Shown here in pieces: positions 1 to 6,591 of a stretch of DNA of 64,000 nucleotides. The translations under genes were made by a program, and so were the position numbers. This DNA comes from Marinomonas sp. UCMA 3892 (lineage in GTDB: Bacteria; Pseudomonadota; Gammaproteobacteria; Pseudomonadales; Marinomonadaceae), in the NCBI RefSeq assembly GCF_012726345.1, contig NZ_PTXN01000021.1, positions 1-64,000 on the forward strand, given 5' to 3'. Each line of letters begins with the position of its first letter. Position 1 is the first letter of the stretch. The notes below the pieces were generated by a model. It was not told where the DNA came from. It saw only the letters and a list, made by a program, of their open reading frames with translations, and did no database searches.

Positions 1-81
1 GTTAACAATGCCACCCTCAAACACAGCCTAGGTCTGACTGAGTATCGGGCTTTGCGCTATTTTGCACGCTTACCCACCTAA
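1..81 (+). CDS. C-terminal end of an unrecognised ORF cut by the window edge
   Basis: Frame 1 is open from the first base and stops at TAA 79-81, giving 26 codons that end in LRYFARLPT. I do not recognise the family. The fragment is followed by hairpin-rich DNA, which would fit the 3' end of a mobile element, but so short a piece could also be a chance open frame. Confidence 0.25.
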   Translation, partial: VNNATLKHSLGLTEYRALRYFARLPT

Positions 82-146
82 ACTGCCGAAGCAGGTTCAC
101 TTGCGTTGTGTACTGTTAACTTCCTATCGCTTCCTTCAGACCCTGC

Positions 147-248
147 CGTTGGCCAGCAACGCCCTTGCGATTCGGATTCTCTTCCCCCCAGTCGGGGTGA
201 GACAGGTTTCTTACAACCTGACGGGTTTGCCAGCTTCGCTGGGCAAAC
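147..248. repeat. Cluster of four short inverted repeats
   Basis: Four hairpin-forming inverted repeats lie in about 100 bp: CGTTG/CAACG (147-151/157-161), CCCC/GGGG (186-189/194-197), CAGGTT/AACCTG (203-208/215-220) and GTTTGCCAGC/GCT-GGCAAAC (225-234/238-248, one bulged G). No convincing gene covers them. They look more G+C-rich than the neighbouring genes. They could be the end of a mobile element or a dispersed repeat; one window cannot tell. Confidence 0.45.
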
Positions 249-288
249 AAAAAAAGCCTCAGAAAATGCATTTCTGAGGCTTCTTTTC
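249..288 (-). terminator. Rho-independent terminator of the decarboxylase gene
   Basis: A perfect 12-bp stem, AAGCCTCAGAAA (254-265) with TTTCTGAGGCTT (271-282), has a 5-base loop and a T-rich run on both strands. It lies 35 bp past the stop of the leftward decarboxylase gene and is oriented to end it. It could also end transcription coming from the left. Confidence 0.8.
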
Positions 289-322
289 TAGCTATAAAGC
301 GTATTACTTATAAAAAAAGTAC

Positions 323-1489
323 TTACAAGTAGTATGAAGCCAATGGCGGGAAGCCGTTAAATTCTACTGCGCTGTACGTTGTTGTATAGGCACCAGTAGA
401 TAACCAGTACATGCGATCACCAATAGCCAAATTCAGTGGTAGGCCATACTTGTAGTTTTCATACATAATATCGGCGCTGTCACAGGTTGGACCAGCGATA
501 ATAACTTCTTCTAGCTCGCCACCTTTTTCAACATGAATCGGGTATTTGATGGATTCATCTAGCGTTTCAATAAGGCCAGAGAATTTACCAACGTCAGTGA
601 ACACCCAGCGATTTAATGCGGTGTGTGATTTGCGAGAAATCAAAACCACTTCGCTTACTAGAACACCTGCGTTAGAGATCAAAGAACGGCCTGGCTCTAG
701 AATAATGCGAGGTAAATCTGTTCCAAAGTCTTCTTCTAAGAAACGGGTAATTTCTTCTGCGTAGGTTGCAAGATCATTAGTACGAGCAATATAGTTTGCA
801 GGGAACCCACCGCCCATATTGATCATCTCTAATACGATACCGTCTTCTTCTTTAAGGCGTTCAAAAATTACTTTAACACTAGCGATCGCAGCATCCCATG
901 CACCGATATCTCGTTGCTGAGATCCAACGTGGAAAGAAATGCCGTAAGGAATCAATCCAAGTTCTTTTGCAAGTACCAATAAGTCCATTGCCATGTCTGG
1001 ACGGCAGCCAAATTTACGAGAAAGTGGCCAGTCAGCTGTTACTGTGCCTTCAGTCAAGATGCGAACATAAACGCGAGAACCTGGAGCGGCCTTTGCGATG
1101 TTACGCAAGTCTGCTTCAGAATCTGTTGCAAACATACGTACACCTTTTTCATAAAAGTAACGCACGTCCTTTGCTTTCTTGATGGTGTTGCCGTAGCTCA
1201 CTTGATCGGGAGAAATGCCGCCGATTGCAAACAGCTTGTCCAACTCGTAGCGTGACGCTACATCAAAGTTTGAGCCACGGTCGCGAAGTAGAGTTAAAAT
1301 TTCTGGAGCTGGATTTGCTTTTATAGCATAAAAAATATCAGCAACAGGAAAGCCTTTGGTTAACTCTGTATAAGCTTCATCAATAATGTCAGTATCGATA
1401 ACAACAAAAGGGGTGTCTTTGGTTTCAGCAAACGCTTTAAAACGGGCAAAACGCTCAGGTGTGTAGAAAGAATTGACGTCGATAGTCAT
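323..1489 (-). CDS. Ornithine/lysine decarboxylase, alanine-racemase fold (class III PLP)
   Basis: This 388-aa protein matches the eukaryotic-like, fold-type III PLP decarboxylases that turn ornithine into putrescine, or lysine into cadaverine, in the cytoplasm. FYAIKANP carries the PLP lysine (K57). HVGSQ, the GGGFP glycine loop and EPGRSLI are the phosphate and cofactor binding segments. GPTCDSAD holds the catalytic cysteine that the partner subunit contributes across the dimer (C336). Length is typical of the family. Substrate preference, ornithine or lysine, cannot be read from these motifs. The ATG follows GGAG in the leader. The gene is monocistronic, with a hairpin terminator behind it and a structured leader of more than 200 bases in front. 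Confidence 0.9.
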   Translation of the reverse strand: MTIDVNSFYTPERFARFKAFAETKDTPFVVIDTDIIDEAYTELTKGFPVADIFYAIKANPAPEILTLLRDRGSNFDVASRYELDKLFAIGGISPDQVSYGNTIKKAKDVRYFYEKGVRMFATDSEADLRNIAKAAPGSRVYVRILTEGTVTADWPLSRKFGCRPDMAMDLLVLAKELGLIPYGISFHVGSQQRDIGAWDAAIASVKVIFERLKEEDGIVLEMINMGGGFPANYIARTNDLATYAEEITRFLEEDFGTDLPRIILEPGRSLISNAGVLVSEVVLISRKSHTALNRWVFTDVGKFSGLIETLDESIKYPIHVEKGGELEEVIIAGPTCDSADIMYENYKYGLPLNLAIGDRMYWLSTGAYTTTYSAVEFNGFPPLASYYL

Positions 1490-1531
1490 GGGCTAAAGGC
1501 TCCTTAATTATGCAAAACATAAACCGATTAA

Positions 1532-1581
1532 ATAAGTAAACGCCTTTACCTTCTCCCGTCCTACTTATGGCTGTTACTTAT
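1532..1581 (-). promoter_or_regulatory. Hairpin in the 5' leader of the decarboxylase mRNA
   Basis: On the minus strand the arms at 1569-1581 and 1532-1544 pair at 11 of 13 positions (8 bp, a 2x2 internal loop, then 3 bp) around a 24-base purine-rich loop. The structure lies about 43 bases before the start codon. A further hairpin, AAGACG/CGTCTT, lies upstream at 1660-1676. A polyamine-responsive leader is possible but is inference only. Confidence 0.4.
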
Positions 1582-1707
1582 CCGGCGGCAAGGCCTTAAG
1601 CGACTAGCGCAGCAGTTGAAGCGGTGCGGATTATGTTCAGCAATGACGCGGGCGAAATTTAAGACGCAAGCCGTCTTGGGTCAAGTATTTTTTCATATTT
1701 TAGACTA

Positions 1708-1740
1708 AAAAAAAGAGACTGCAAAAGTCTCCTTTTTATT
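1708..1740 (-). terminator. Terminator of the YeeE/YedE operon
   Basis: GAGACT (1715-1720) pairs with AGTCTC (1726-1731) inside an A-rich and T-rich frame. On the minus strand the stem ends in a run of Ts. It sits 16-48 bp past the stop of the YeeE/YedE C-terminal-half gene, the last gene of the leftward operon. Confidence 0.7.
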
Positions 1741-1755
1741 TAGGGATTTCTAGGT

Positions 1756-2175
1756 CTATTTTTGAGTGATGCGAGTCTGGATGTAATGTAACCCACTGCC
1801 AGCAATTAAAGCCGCCACGAAGTAAAAACCTTCGCTTGGGTTATTTACTAATGCCGTTAATCCAGGCCCAGGGCAATAGCCACTAATTCCCCAACCAATG
1901 CCAAAAAGCGATGCACCTATGACGAGTTTTGCGTCGATATTGCGCAGCGTAGGAACCTGCCATTTACTGGCCAGCAACGGTGTTAAGCGTTTTCCTTTAA
2001 TAACATAGCCAATCATTCCAACTGCAATGGCGCTTGCCATTACAATGATTAAAGAAGGGTTCCAATCACCGAAAATATCTAAAAAGCCAATAACGACAGC
2101 CGGATTGGTCATTTCGGAAAACGCCAACCCTAAGCCAAATAATAAGCCAGCAGCGAGTGTAATAATTGCGTACAT
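1756..2175 (-). CDS. YeeE/YedE (DUF395) transporter component, second half
   Basis: A 139-aa membrane protein of the split YeeE/YedE family, whose members carry thiosulfate or other sulfur compounds. Hydrophobic segments alternate with the family's short cysteine motif SGYCPGPGLTAL near residue 100. The start at 2175 was chosen because AGGAG lies seven bases before this ATG and the earlier frame overlaps the upstream gene; that AGGAG also contains the TAG stop of the partner gene. Full-length family members fuse both halves, so the two proteins probably act together as one channel. In other bacteria such pairs (PmpA/PmpB type) sit with sulfide-responsive regulators; none is next to this one. 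Confidence 0.85.
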   Translation of the reverse strand: MYAIITLAAGLLFGLGLAFSEMTNPAVVIGFLDIFGDWNPSLIIVMASAIAVGMIGYVIKGKRLTPLLASKWQVPTLRNIDAKLVIGASLFGIGWGISGYCPGPGLTALVNNPSEGFYFVAALIAGSGLHYIQTRITQK

Positions 2176-2185
2176 AGATTTTCTC

Positions 2186-2584
2186 CTAATTAAGCGCAGC
2201 AACTGTGATAATAGCCGCAGTCATGAAGACCAAAGTGGCTACTATTGAGCGAGGGGAAAGTCGCGATATACCACAAACGCCGTGACCACTCGTGCATCCA
2301 CTCCCGAGTCGTGTCCCATAACCAACCAGTAGACCGGATACAATCAAAAGAAGAGGGCTTCTTGTTTCCGGAAAAGCAACAGTTTGTTCTGTTAGAATTC
2401 CATAAGCGCTACCACCTATTATTAGTCCTGCTATGAATAGAAATGGCAAATAACGTTCTTTGCTAAAAAGTAACTGAGATAATATCCCACTAATGCCGAT
2501 CACTTTTCCGACACTGAGAAGGTAGATTGTGGTTGTGAGACCTATTAATAGGCCTCCTACGAGAGGGTTAAACATTGTATCCAT
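2186..2584 (-). CDS. YeeE/YedE (DUF395) transporter component, first half
   Basis: A 132-aa membrane protein with about four hydrophobic segments. The family motif LGSGCTSGHGVCGISRLSPRS (residues about 93-113) contains the conserved cysteines that handle sulfur substrates in YeeE. It is the first gene of a two-gene operon; its stop codon overlaps the ribosome binding site of the second half, which suggests coupled translation. The substrate may be thiosulfate or another sulfane sulfur compound, from family knowledge only. A perfect inverted repeat lies just upstream. A second Met (residue 4) could be the true start. Confidence 0.85.
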   Translation of the reverse strand: MDTMFNPLVGGLLIGLTTTIYLLSVGKVIGISGILSQLLFSKERYLPFLFIAGLIIGGSAYGILTEQTVAFPETRSPLLLIVSGLLVGYGTRLGSGCTSGHGVCGISRLSPRSIVATLVFMTAAIITVAALN

Positions 2585-2621
2585 AATTAGATTCCTTTAG
2601 TTTATATAAGATTATTCTAAT

Positions 2622-2649
2622 TTACATTAATAAGAAAAGTCTAATGTAA
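2622..2649. promoter_or_regulatory. Inverted repeat, likely operator of the YeeE/YedE pair
   Basis: TTACATTA (2622-2629) is perfectly repeated inverted as TAATGTAA (2642-2649), 12 bases apart, in an AT-rich stretch 38-65 bp upstream of the first YeeE/YedE gene. The layout fits a winged-helix repressor such as the ArsR/BigR proteins known to control this transporter type. No such regulator gene is in the window. Confidence 0.45.
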
Positions 2650-2792
2650 TATTGTAAATAAAACTTTATTTACCTAGATAAAAATAAGTTATATGGAATG
2701 CTTGGTGGGCTGCCTGTTGCACAGTCTTTACCTATTAGCTTGCAGATATTAAAAAGCACCCGCTGTATTCTTATAAACCTAAGGAGTCTCAT

Positions 2793-3263
2793 ATGAGCAA
2801 ATTGTGGCTAGGTGCTTGTGTTGACGAAGCCAATTATGTATTTCTGTTGCCAAACAGACCTATTTTGCCGACACCAGTCGATATTGTTTTTTTAAAGAAG
2901 CCTGATGTTTCTATCTTAATTGAGTTAAATGGTAATCACTGGCGTAAAATTTTCACTATCATGGCAAAACTAACAGTCCCTAGTTATGATTCATGGAAAG
3001 TCTTTCGCGATAAAGAGCTGTTTACTAAAGTAGGTATTGCGTTTTCTTTAGATCAGCTTCATGACTATAAAGGCGTTGTTTTTATTGTCGGAAATACATT
3101 TAGAAACGAGCGGCCTGTAGTGAGTTCTGCGCAAGAGATCGGCGAAGTGCACACTTCTTTTGTTTACCTACCGTATGTTTGGTGTCCATATCTAGATTAT
3201 AGGCAATTTCCTAATATTCTAATTGAAGCTCTGCGTGAGTATATTTTGGAGAAAAAATGCTAA
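2793..3263 (+). CDS. Hypothetical protein, 156 aa
   Basis: I do not recognise this protein with confidence. It is soluble, has no signal peptide or membrane segment, and is rich in aromatic residues (Trp-His-Trp near residue 50, YLPYVWCPYLDY near 129-140). A strong ribosome binding site, AAGGAG, precedes the ATG. The 3' end overlaps the TerB-like gene by 7 bases, so the two are probably translated together and may work in one process. Codon use and composition look like the neighbours, so there is no sign of recent transfer. Confidence 0.75.
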   Translation: MSKLWLGACVDEANYVFLLPNRPILPTPVDIVFLKKPDVSILIELNGNHWRKIFTIMAKLTVPSYDSWKVFRDKELFTKVGIAFSLDQLHDYKGVVFIVGNTFRNERPVVSSAQEIGEVHTSFVYLPYVWCPYLDYRQFPNILIEALREYILEKKC

Positions 3264-3703
3264 AAGCTTTAAAAAGTCTTTTCAGTCTTCCTGTAGAGCA
3301 GGGAGAGCAAATATCTTATCAGAAAGCTGTAGCGGCTTTACTGATGGAGGTTATGCTGGCTGATAATGAAATAAATGAGCAAGAAGAAGGCCAAGTGAAG
3401 CGCTTCCTGCGTGAGGTAAGTGAGTTGGGAGATGACATAGATACTCTCTATGAAGAGGCTCGCTCTGGCGTAGATCAAGCCAACGATCTTTATCAGTTCA
3501 CTAAAGTAATTAATGAAACCGCGACTCTAGAGCAGAAGATGTTACTTCTAAAAGCACTATGGCGTGTTGCGCTTGCTGATGGTGATATTGACTCTTATGA
3601 AGATCATCGTATCCGTACAATTAGTGAATTGTTGTTTATGCCGCACTCTGAGTTTATTCAAGCAAAACTATTTGTATTGGATGAAATGAAATGGGATAAA
3701 TGA
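3257..3703 (+). CDS. TerB-like protein (tellurite-resistance TerB fold)
   Basis: A 148-aa all-helical acidic protein. Its two half-repeats, ADNEINEQEEGQVKRFL (about residues 35-51) and LADGDIDSYEDHRIR (about 105-119), are the paired D-x-E/D-x-E helices typical of TerB domains, which bind metal. This is the standalone form common in gammaproteobacteria, not part of a ter tellurite operon. It overlaps the upstream hypothetical gene by 7 bases and is followed by a strong terminator. Its role is unknown. Confidence 0.8.
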   Translation: MLKALKSLFSLPVEQGEQISYQKAVAALLMEVMLADNEINEQEEGQVKRFLREVSELGDDIDTLYEEARSGVDQANDLYQFTKVINETATLEQKMLLLKALWRVALADGDIDSYEDHRIRTISELLFMPHSEFIQAKLFVLDEMKWDK

Positions 3704-3710
3704 AAGGCAA

Positions 3711-3740
3711 AAAAAACGCGGCAATGGCCGCGTTTTTGTT
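3711..3740. terminator. Bidirectional terminator between the terB-like gene and sodB
   Basis: AAAAACGCGGC (3712-3722) pairs with GCCGCGTTTTT (3727-3737) around a four-base loop. A and T runs flank both sides, so it can end both the rightward TerB-like operon and the leftward sodB. Confidence 0.85.
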
Positions 3741-3776
3741 TTAGTCTTATTCTACTTTATTAACGAAAAGATAGAA

Positions 3777-4361
3777 TTAAGCTGCGAAGTTTGCTGCTGC
3801 AAATTCCCAGTTAGCTAATGCCCAGAAGCCTTTTAGGTAATCAGGACGAACATTGCGGTAGTCGATATAGTAAGCGTGTTCCCAAAGATCCACAGTAATG
3901 ATAGCCGTTTGACCATTGGTCATTGGGGTAGCTGCGTTGCTTGTATTCACGATTTCTAGAGAGCCGTCAGCGTTTTTAACCAACCAAGTCCAGCTAGAAC
4001 CGAAGTTGTTAACTGCTTTATCATCAAATGCTGCTTGGAATTCTGCGAAAGAACCCCATTTTGCGTTGATTGCATCCGCTAGAGCGCCAGTAGGCTCGCC
4101 ACCGCCATTAGGGCTTAGGCTGTTCCAGAAGAAAGTGTGGTTCCAGATTTGTGCTGCGTTATTGAAAACTGGGCCAGCTGGAGCAGATACAATGATCTCT
4201 TCAAGTGATTTATTTTCGTATTCAGAACCAGGAACTAAGCCATTTAATTTAACAACATAAGTGTTGTGATGCTTACCATAATGGTACTCAAGCGTCTCAA
4301 CAGACATGTGAGGCTCTAGTGCGTCTTTAGCATAAGGAAGAGCGGGTAATTCAAAAGCCAT
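3777..4361 (-). CDS. sodB: Superoxide dismutase, iron type
   Basis: A 194-aa cytoplasmic enzyme that turns superoxide into oxygen and hydrogen peroxide. Metal ligands fall where expected: H27, H75, D158 and H162 (DLWEHAYYIDY). The active-site glutamine sits at Q71 in NNAAQIWNHTFFW, the arrangement of iron rather than manganese enzymes. Length matches E. coli SodB closely. A good ribosome binding site, AAGGAG, precedes the ATG. The gene is monocistronic with a shared terminator behind it. No clear Fur box was seen in its upstream region, so iron control, usual for sodB through a small RNA, cannot be shown here. Confidence 0.96.
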   Translation of the reverse strand: MAFELPALPYAKDALEPHMSVETLEYHYGKHHNTYVVKLNGLVPGSEYENKSLEEIIVSAPAGPVFNNAAQIWNHTFFWNSLSPNGGGEPTGALADAINAKWGSFAEFQAAFDDKAVNNFGSSWTWLVKNADGSLEIVNTSNAATPMTNGQTAIITVDLWEHAYYIDYRNVRPDYLKGFWALANWEFAAANFAA

Positions 4362-4393
4362 TTCTATTCTCCTTGCTTTTATTTAACGAAAAA

Positions 4394-4409
4394 TGCTTGT
4401 TATCAAGCA
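4394..4409. promoter_or_regulatory. Short inverted repeat upstream of sodB
   Basis: TGCTTG (4394-4399) and CAAGCA (4404-4409) form a perfect 6-bp inverted repeat with a TTAT centre, 33-48 bp before the sodB start. It may be an operator or a small leader hairpin; the length is short enough for chance. Confidence 0.3.
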
Positions 4410-4519
4410 GTTAATGGTGCTTATATAGTAGCATTGAAGAACTTAAGATAACATTCTTTAGGACTGTTCAATAACTAATTTCCATAATTTCTATTAATAG
4501 TGACTATATAAGATTTTCC

Positions 4520-5443
4520 ATGCGTAGAGACGATGATGTTGAGATCCCAAGCCTGACTCTGGATCAAGATGAAGTCAGCGATAGAAGGCCATCCAGTGCA
4601 ACAGTACAAAAAGGCCATACCACTCCCACTCCAGCAAAACCAGCCCATGCGCCTACTATTGTTCATAAAAAGCCTAGCCTGGCGGGTATTTATATTTTAT
4701 TGATACTCATTTTAATGGCTTCGGCCGGTGCTGGGTATTGGTTATGGCAACAAAATATGCAGCTGCGTAATGAACTGTATGGTGCAAAAAGTGAGATTCA
4801 AAATTTGGATCATCAGCTTCTCGCGGCTGATGTTTCGGCTAATAAGCAAGGTCAAACCTTAGAAGAGACGTTGAAGAATCACGAGAGTGAGATTCGTAAG
4901 CTCTGGGGGGTTGCTTACGATACTAATAGAAAGTCGATAGCTACTAATGATGCAGCGATTGATGAACTTCAGAAAAAACTTTCATCATTACGAGATACTG
5001 TATCGACTCAATCTAAACGCATTGCGGTACAAGCTGAAGCCTTTAATGAGGTCGAGGCTGGTTATAACAAACTTGTTCCCTCTGTTGCTTCTATAGATGA
5101 AGCTGTGAAAGCAATTGCAACGAAACAAGATGATCAAGCAAAACGATTACAGTCATCCGAGAAGCAGATTCTTGCTCAAGCAGGACAAAATGAAGCTCAA
5201 GCCTTGAGTTTGGATCAGATTTCGCAGGACTTATCAGCTTTGCAGAAAAAAGTAGCTGTTATAGAAAAACGCACATCAGATACAAGTTCTACAGATGTGG
5301 CGAAAATTCAAGACACATTGGCTAAGCATCAAGATGCGATTAACTCGAGTGATGCATTTAGGACTCAGGTCAATGGTGAAATTATCCGTTTACGTAAGCA
5401 GATTAATCAGCTCATGCTAGAGCAACAACTAAGCTCTCAGTAA
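4520..5443 (+). CDS. Single-pass membrane protein with long coiled coil
   Basis: A 307-aa protein of unknown function. Residues 1-50 are polar and cytoplasmic-like with a Pro/Thr-rich run. Residues about 53-76 form one transmembrane helix (AGIYILLILILMASAGAGYWLW). The rest, about 80-305, is almost all heptad-like coiled coil rich in Gln, Ala, Lys and Glu, probably facing the periplasm. This N-in, C-out layout is shared by many envelope-spanning adaptor or cell-division-associated proteins, but no specific family is recognisable. It stands alone, followed by a very strong terminator. Confidence 0.8.
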   Translation: MRRDDDVEIPSLTLDQDEVSDRRPSSATVQKGHTTPTPAKPAHAPTIVHKKPSLAGIYILLILILMASAGAGYWLWQQNMQLRNELYGAKSEIQNLDHQLLAADVSANKQGQTLEETLKNHESEIRKLWGVAYDTNRKSIATNDAAIDELQKKLSSLRDTVSTQSKRIAVQAEAFNEVEAGYNKLVPSVASIDEAVKAIATKQDDQAKRLQSSEKQILAQAGQNEAQALSLDQISQDLSALQKKVAVIEKRTSDTSSTDVAKIQDTLAKHQDAINSSDAFRTQVNGEIIRLRKQINQLMLEQQLSSQ

Positions 5444-5450
5444 TTTACTT

Positions 5451-5495
5451 CTAAAAACAGAAAAGGCCGATTTTATCGGCCTTTTCTGTTTTTAG
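5451..5495. terminator. Strong terminator with a 21-bp perfect stem
   Basis: Bases 5451-5471 are perfectly complementary to 5475-5495, with only TTT as loop. The core is AAAAGGCCGAT/ATCGGCCTTTT with flanking A and T tracts. It follows the coiled-coil membrane protein gene by 7 bp. Confidence 0.9.
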
Positions 5496-5667
5496 TACTG
5501 TTACTTATCCTTTTAAGGTTTTCTCTTCGCGATCGCTATAAAGGTTTTACTTATAAAGCTTTTTTAATATGCATATTCTACTAAAGTCTAGATGAGGTGC
5601 TTTTTATAACCTAAAGGCATGTTATAGTTCAAAAAATGCTGAAGCCTGACAACAGAGATGGGAAATT

Positions 5668-6573
5668 ATGACAGAGGCAAGACTTACTCACCTAAAACAG
5701 CTAGAAGCCGAAAGTATTCATATTATACGTGAGGTAGCTGCTGAATTTGATAACCCAGTAATGCTTTATTCAATTGGTAAAGATTCTGCAGTGATGCTGC
5801 ATCTTGCCATGAAAGCGTTTTATCCTGGTAAGCCACCGTTTCCACTAATGCATGTGGATACTGGTTGGAAGTTTAAAGAAATGATCACTTTCCGTGATGA
5901 AATGGTTTCCAAGCTTGGTTTGGAATTAATAGTTCACCAAAACCAAGAAGGTGTTGAGCAGGGTATTGGGCCGTTTACGCATGGTAGCTCAAAGCATACT
6001 GATGTGATGAAAACCCAAGGTCTTAAGCAGGCTTTAGATAAATATGGCTTTGATGCTGCATTTGGTGGAGCACGCCGCGATGAAGAGAAGTCTCGTGCCA
6101 AGGAACGGGTTTATTCTTTCCGTGATAAACAGCATCGTTGGGACCCAAAAAACCAGCGCCCAGAATTATGGAATATTTATAATGGTAAAGTTAATAAAGG
6201 TGAGAGCATCCGTGTGTTCCCTCTATCTAACTGGACTGAGCTAGATATTTGGCAATACATATATTTAGAAAGCATTCCAATTGTTCCTTTGTATTTTTCA
6301 GAAAAACGTCCTGTTGTTGAACGTGATGGTACTTTGATCATGGTTGATGATGAACGCATGCCTTTAAACGGTGAAGTGCCTGAGATGAAGTCCGTTCGTT
6401 TCCGTACGCTAGGCTGTTACCCATTAACAGGGGCGGTTGAATCCGAAGCGGCAACTTTGCCTGAGATTATTCAGGAAATGTTGTTGACTAAAAGTTCAGA
6501 GCGTCAAGGGCGAATGATTGACCACGATTCATCTGGGTCAATGGAAGAGAAGAAAAAACAAGGCTATTTCTAA
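5668..6573 (+). CDS. cysD: Sulfate adenylyltransferase subunit 2
   Basis: A 301-aa subunit of ATP sulfurylase, which joins sulfate and ATP to make adenosine phosphosulfate, the first step of sulfate assimilation. The PP-loop ATP pyrophosphatase motif SIGKDS is at residues 35-40. GGARRDEEKSRAKER, about residue 134, is a typical CysD segment, and the protein ends in the usual KKKQGYF tail. Length equals the E. coli protein within a residue. It is followed after 18 bp by cysN, the GTPase subunit, with which it forms the heterodimer. The upstream 224 bp hold a terminator and then AT-rich DNA; no CysB site could be assigned. Confidence 0.97.
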   Translation: MTEARLTHLKQLEAESIHIIREVAAEFDNPVMLYSIGKDSAVMLHLAMKAFYPGKPPFPLMHVDTGWKFKEMITFRDEMVSKLGLELIVHQNQEGVEQGIGPFTHGSSKHTDVMKTQGLKQALDKYGFDAAFGGARRDEEKSRAKERVYSFRDKQHRWDPKNQRPELWNIYNGKVNKGESIRVFPLSNWTELDIWQYIYLESIPIVPLYFSEKRPVVERDGTLIMVDDERMPLNGEVPEMKSVRFRTLGCYPLTGAVESEAATLPEIIQEMLLTKSSERQGRMIDHDSSGSMEEKKKQGYF

Positions 6574-6591
6574 GTTTGGAGTAAAGAAAGA

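Noticed and set aside
62..291. Two small rightward open frames in the hairpin region
   Set aside because: No ribosome binding site, no recognisable protein, and they run into the terminator stem.
898..1182. Rightward open frame opposite the decarboxylase gene
   Set aside because: It is the antisense of a clearly conserved coding region and has no recognisable product; the same holds for open frames opposite mksB, polB and the coiled-coil genes.
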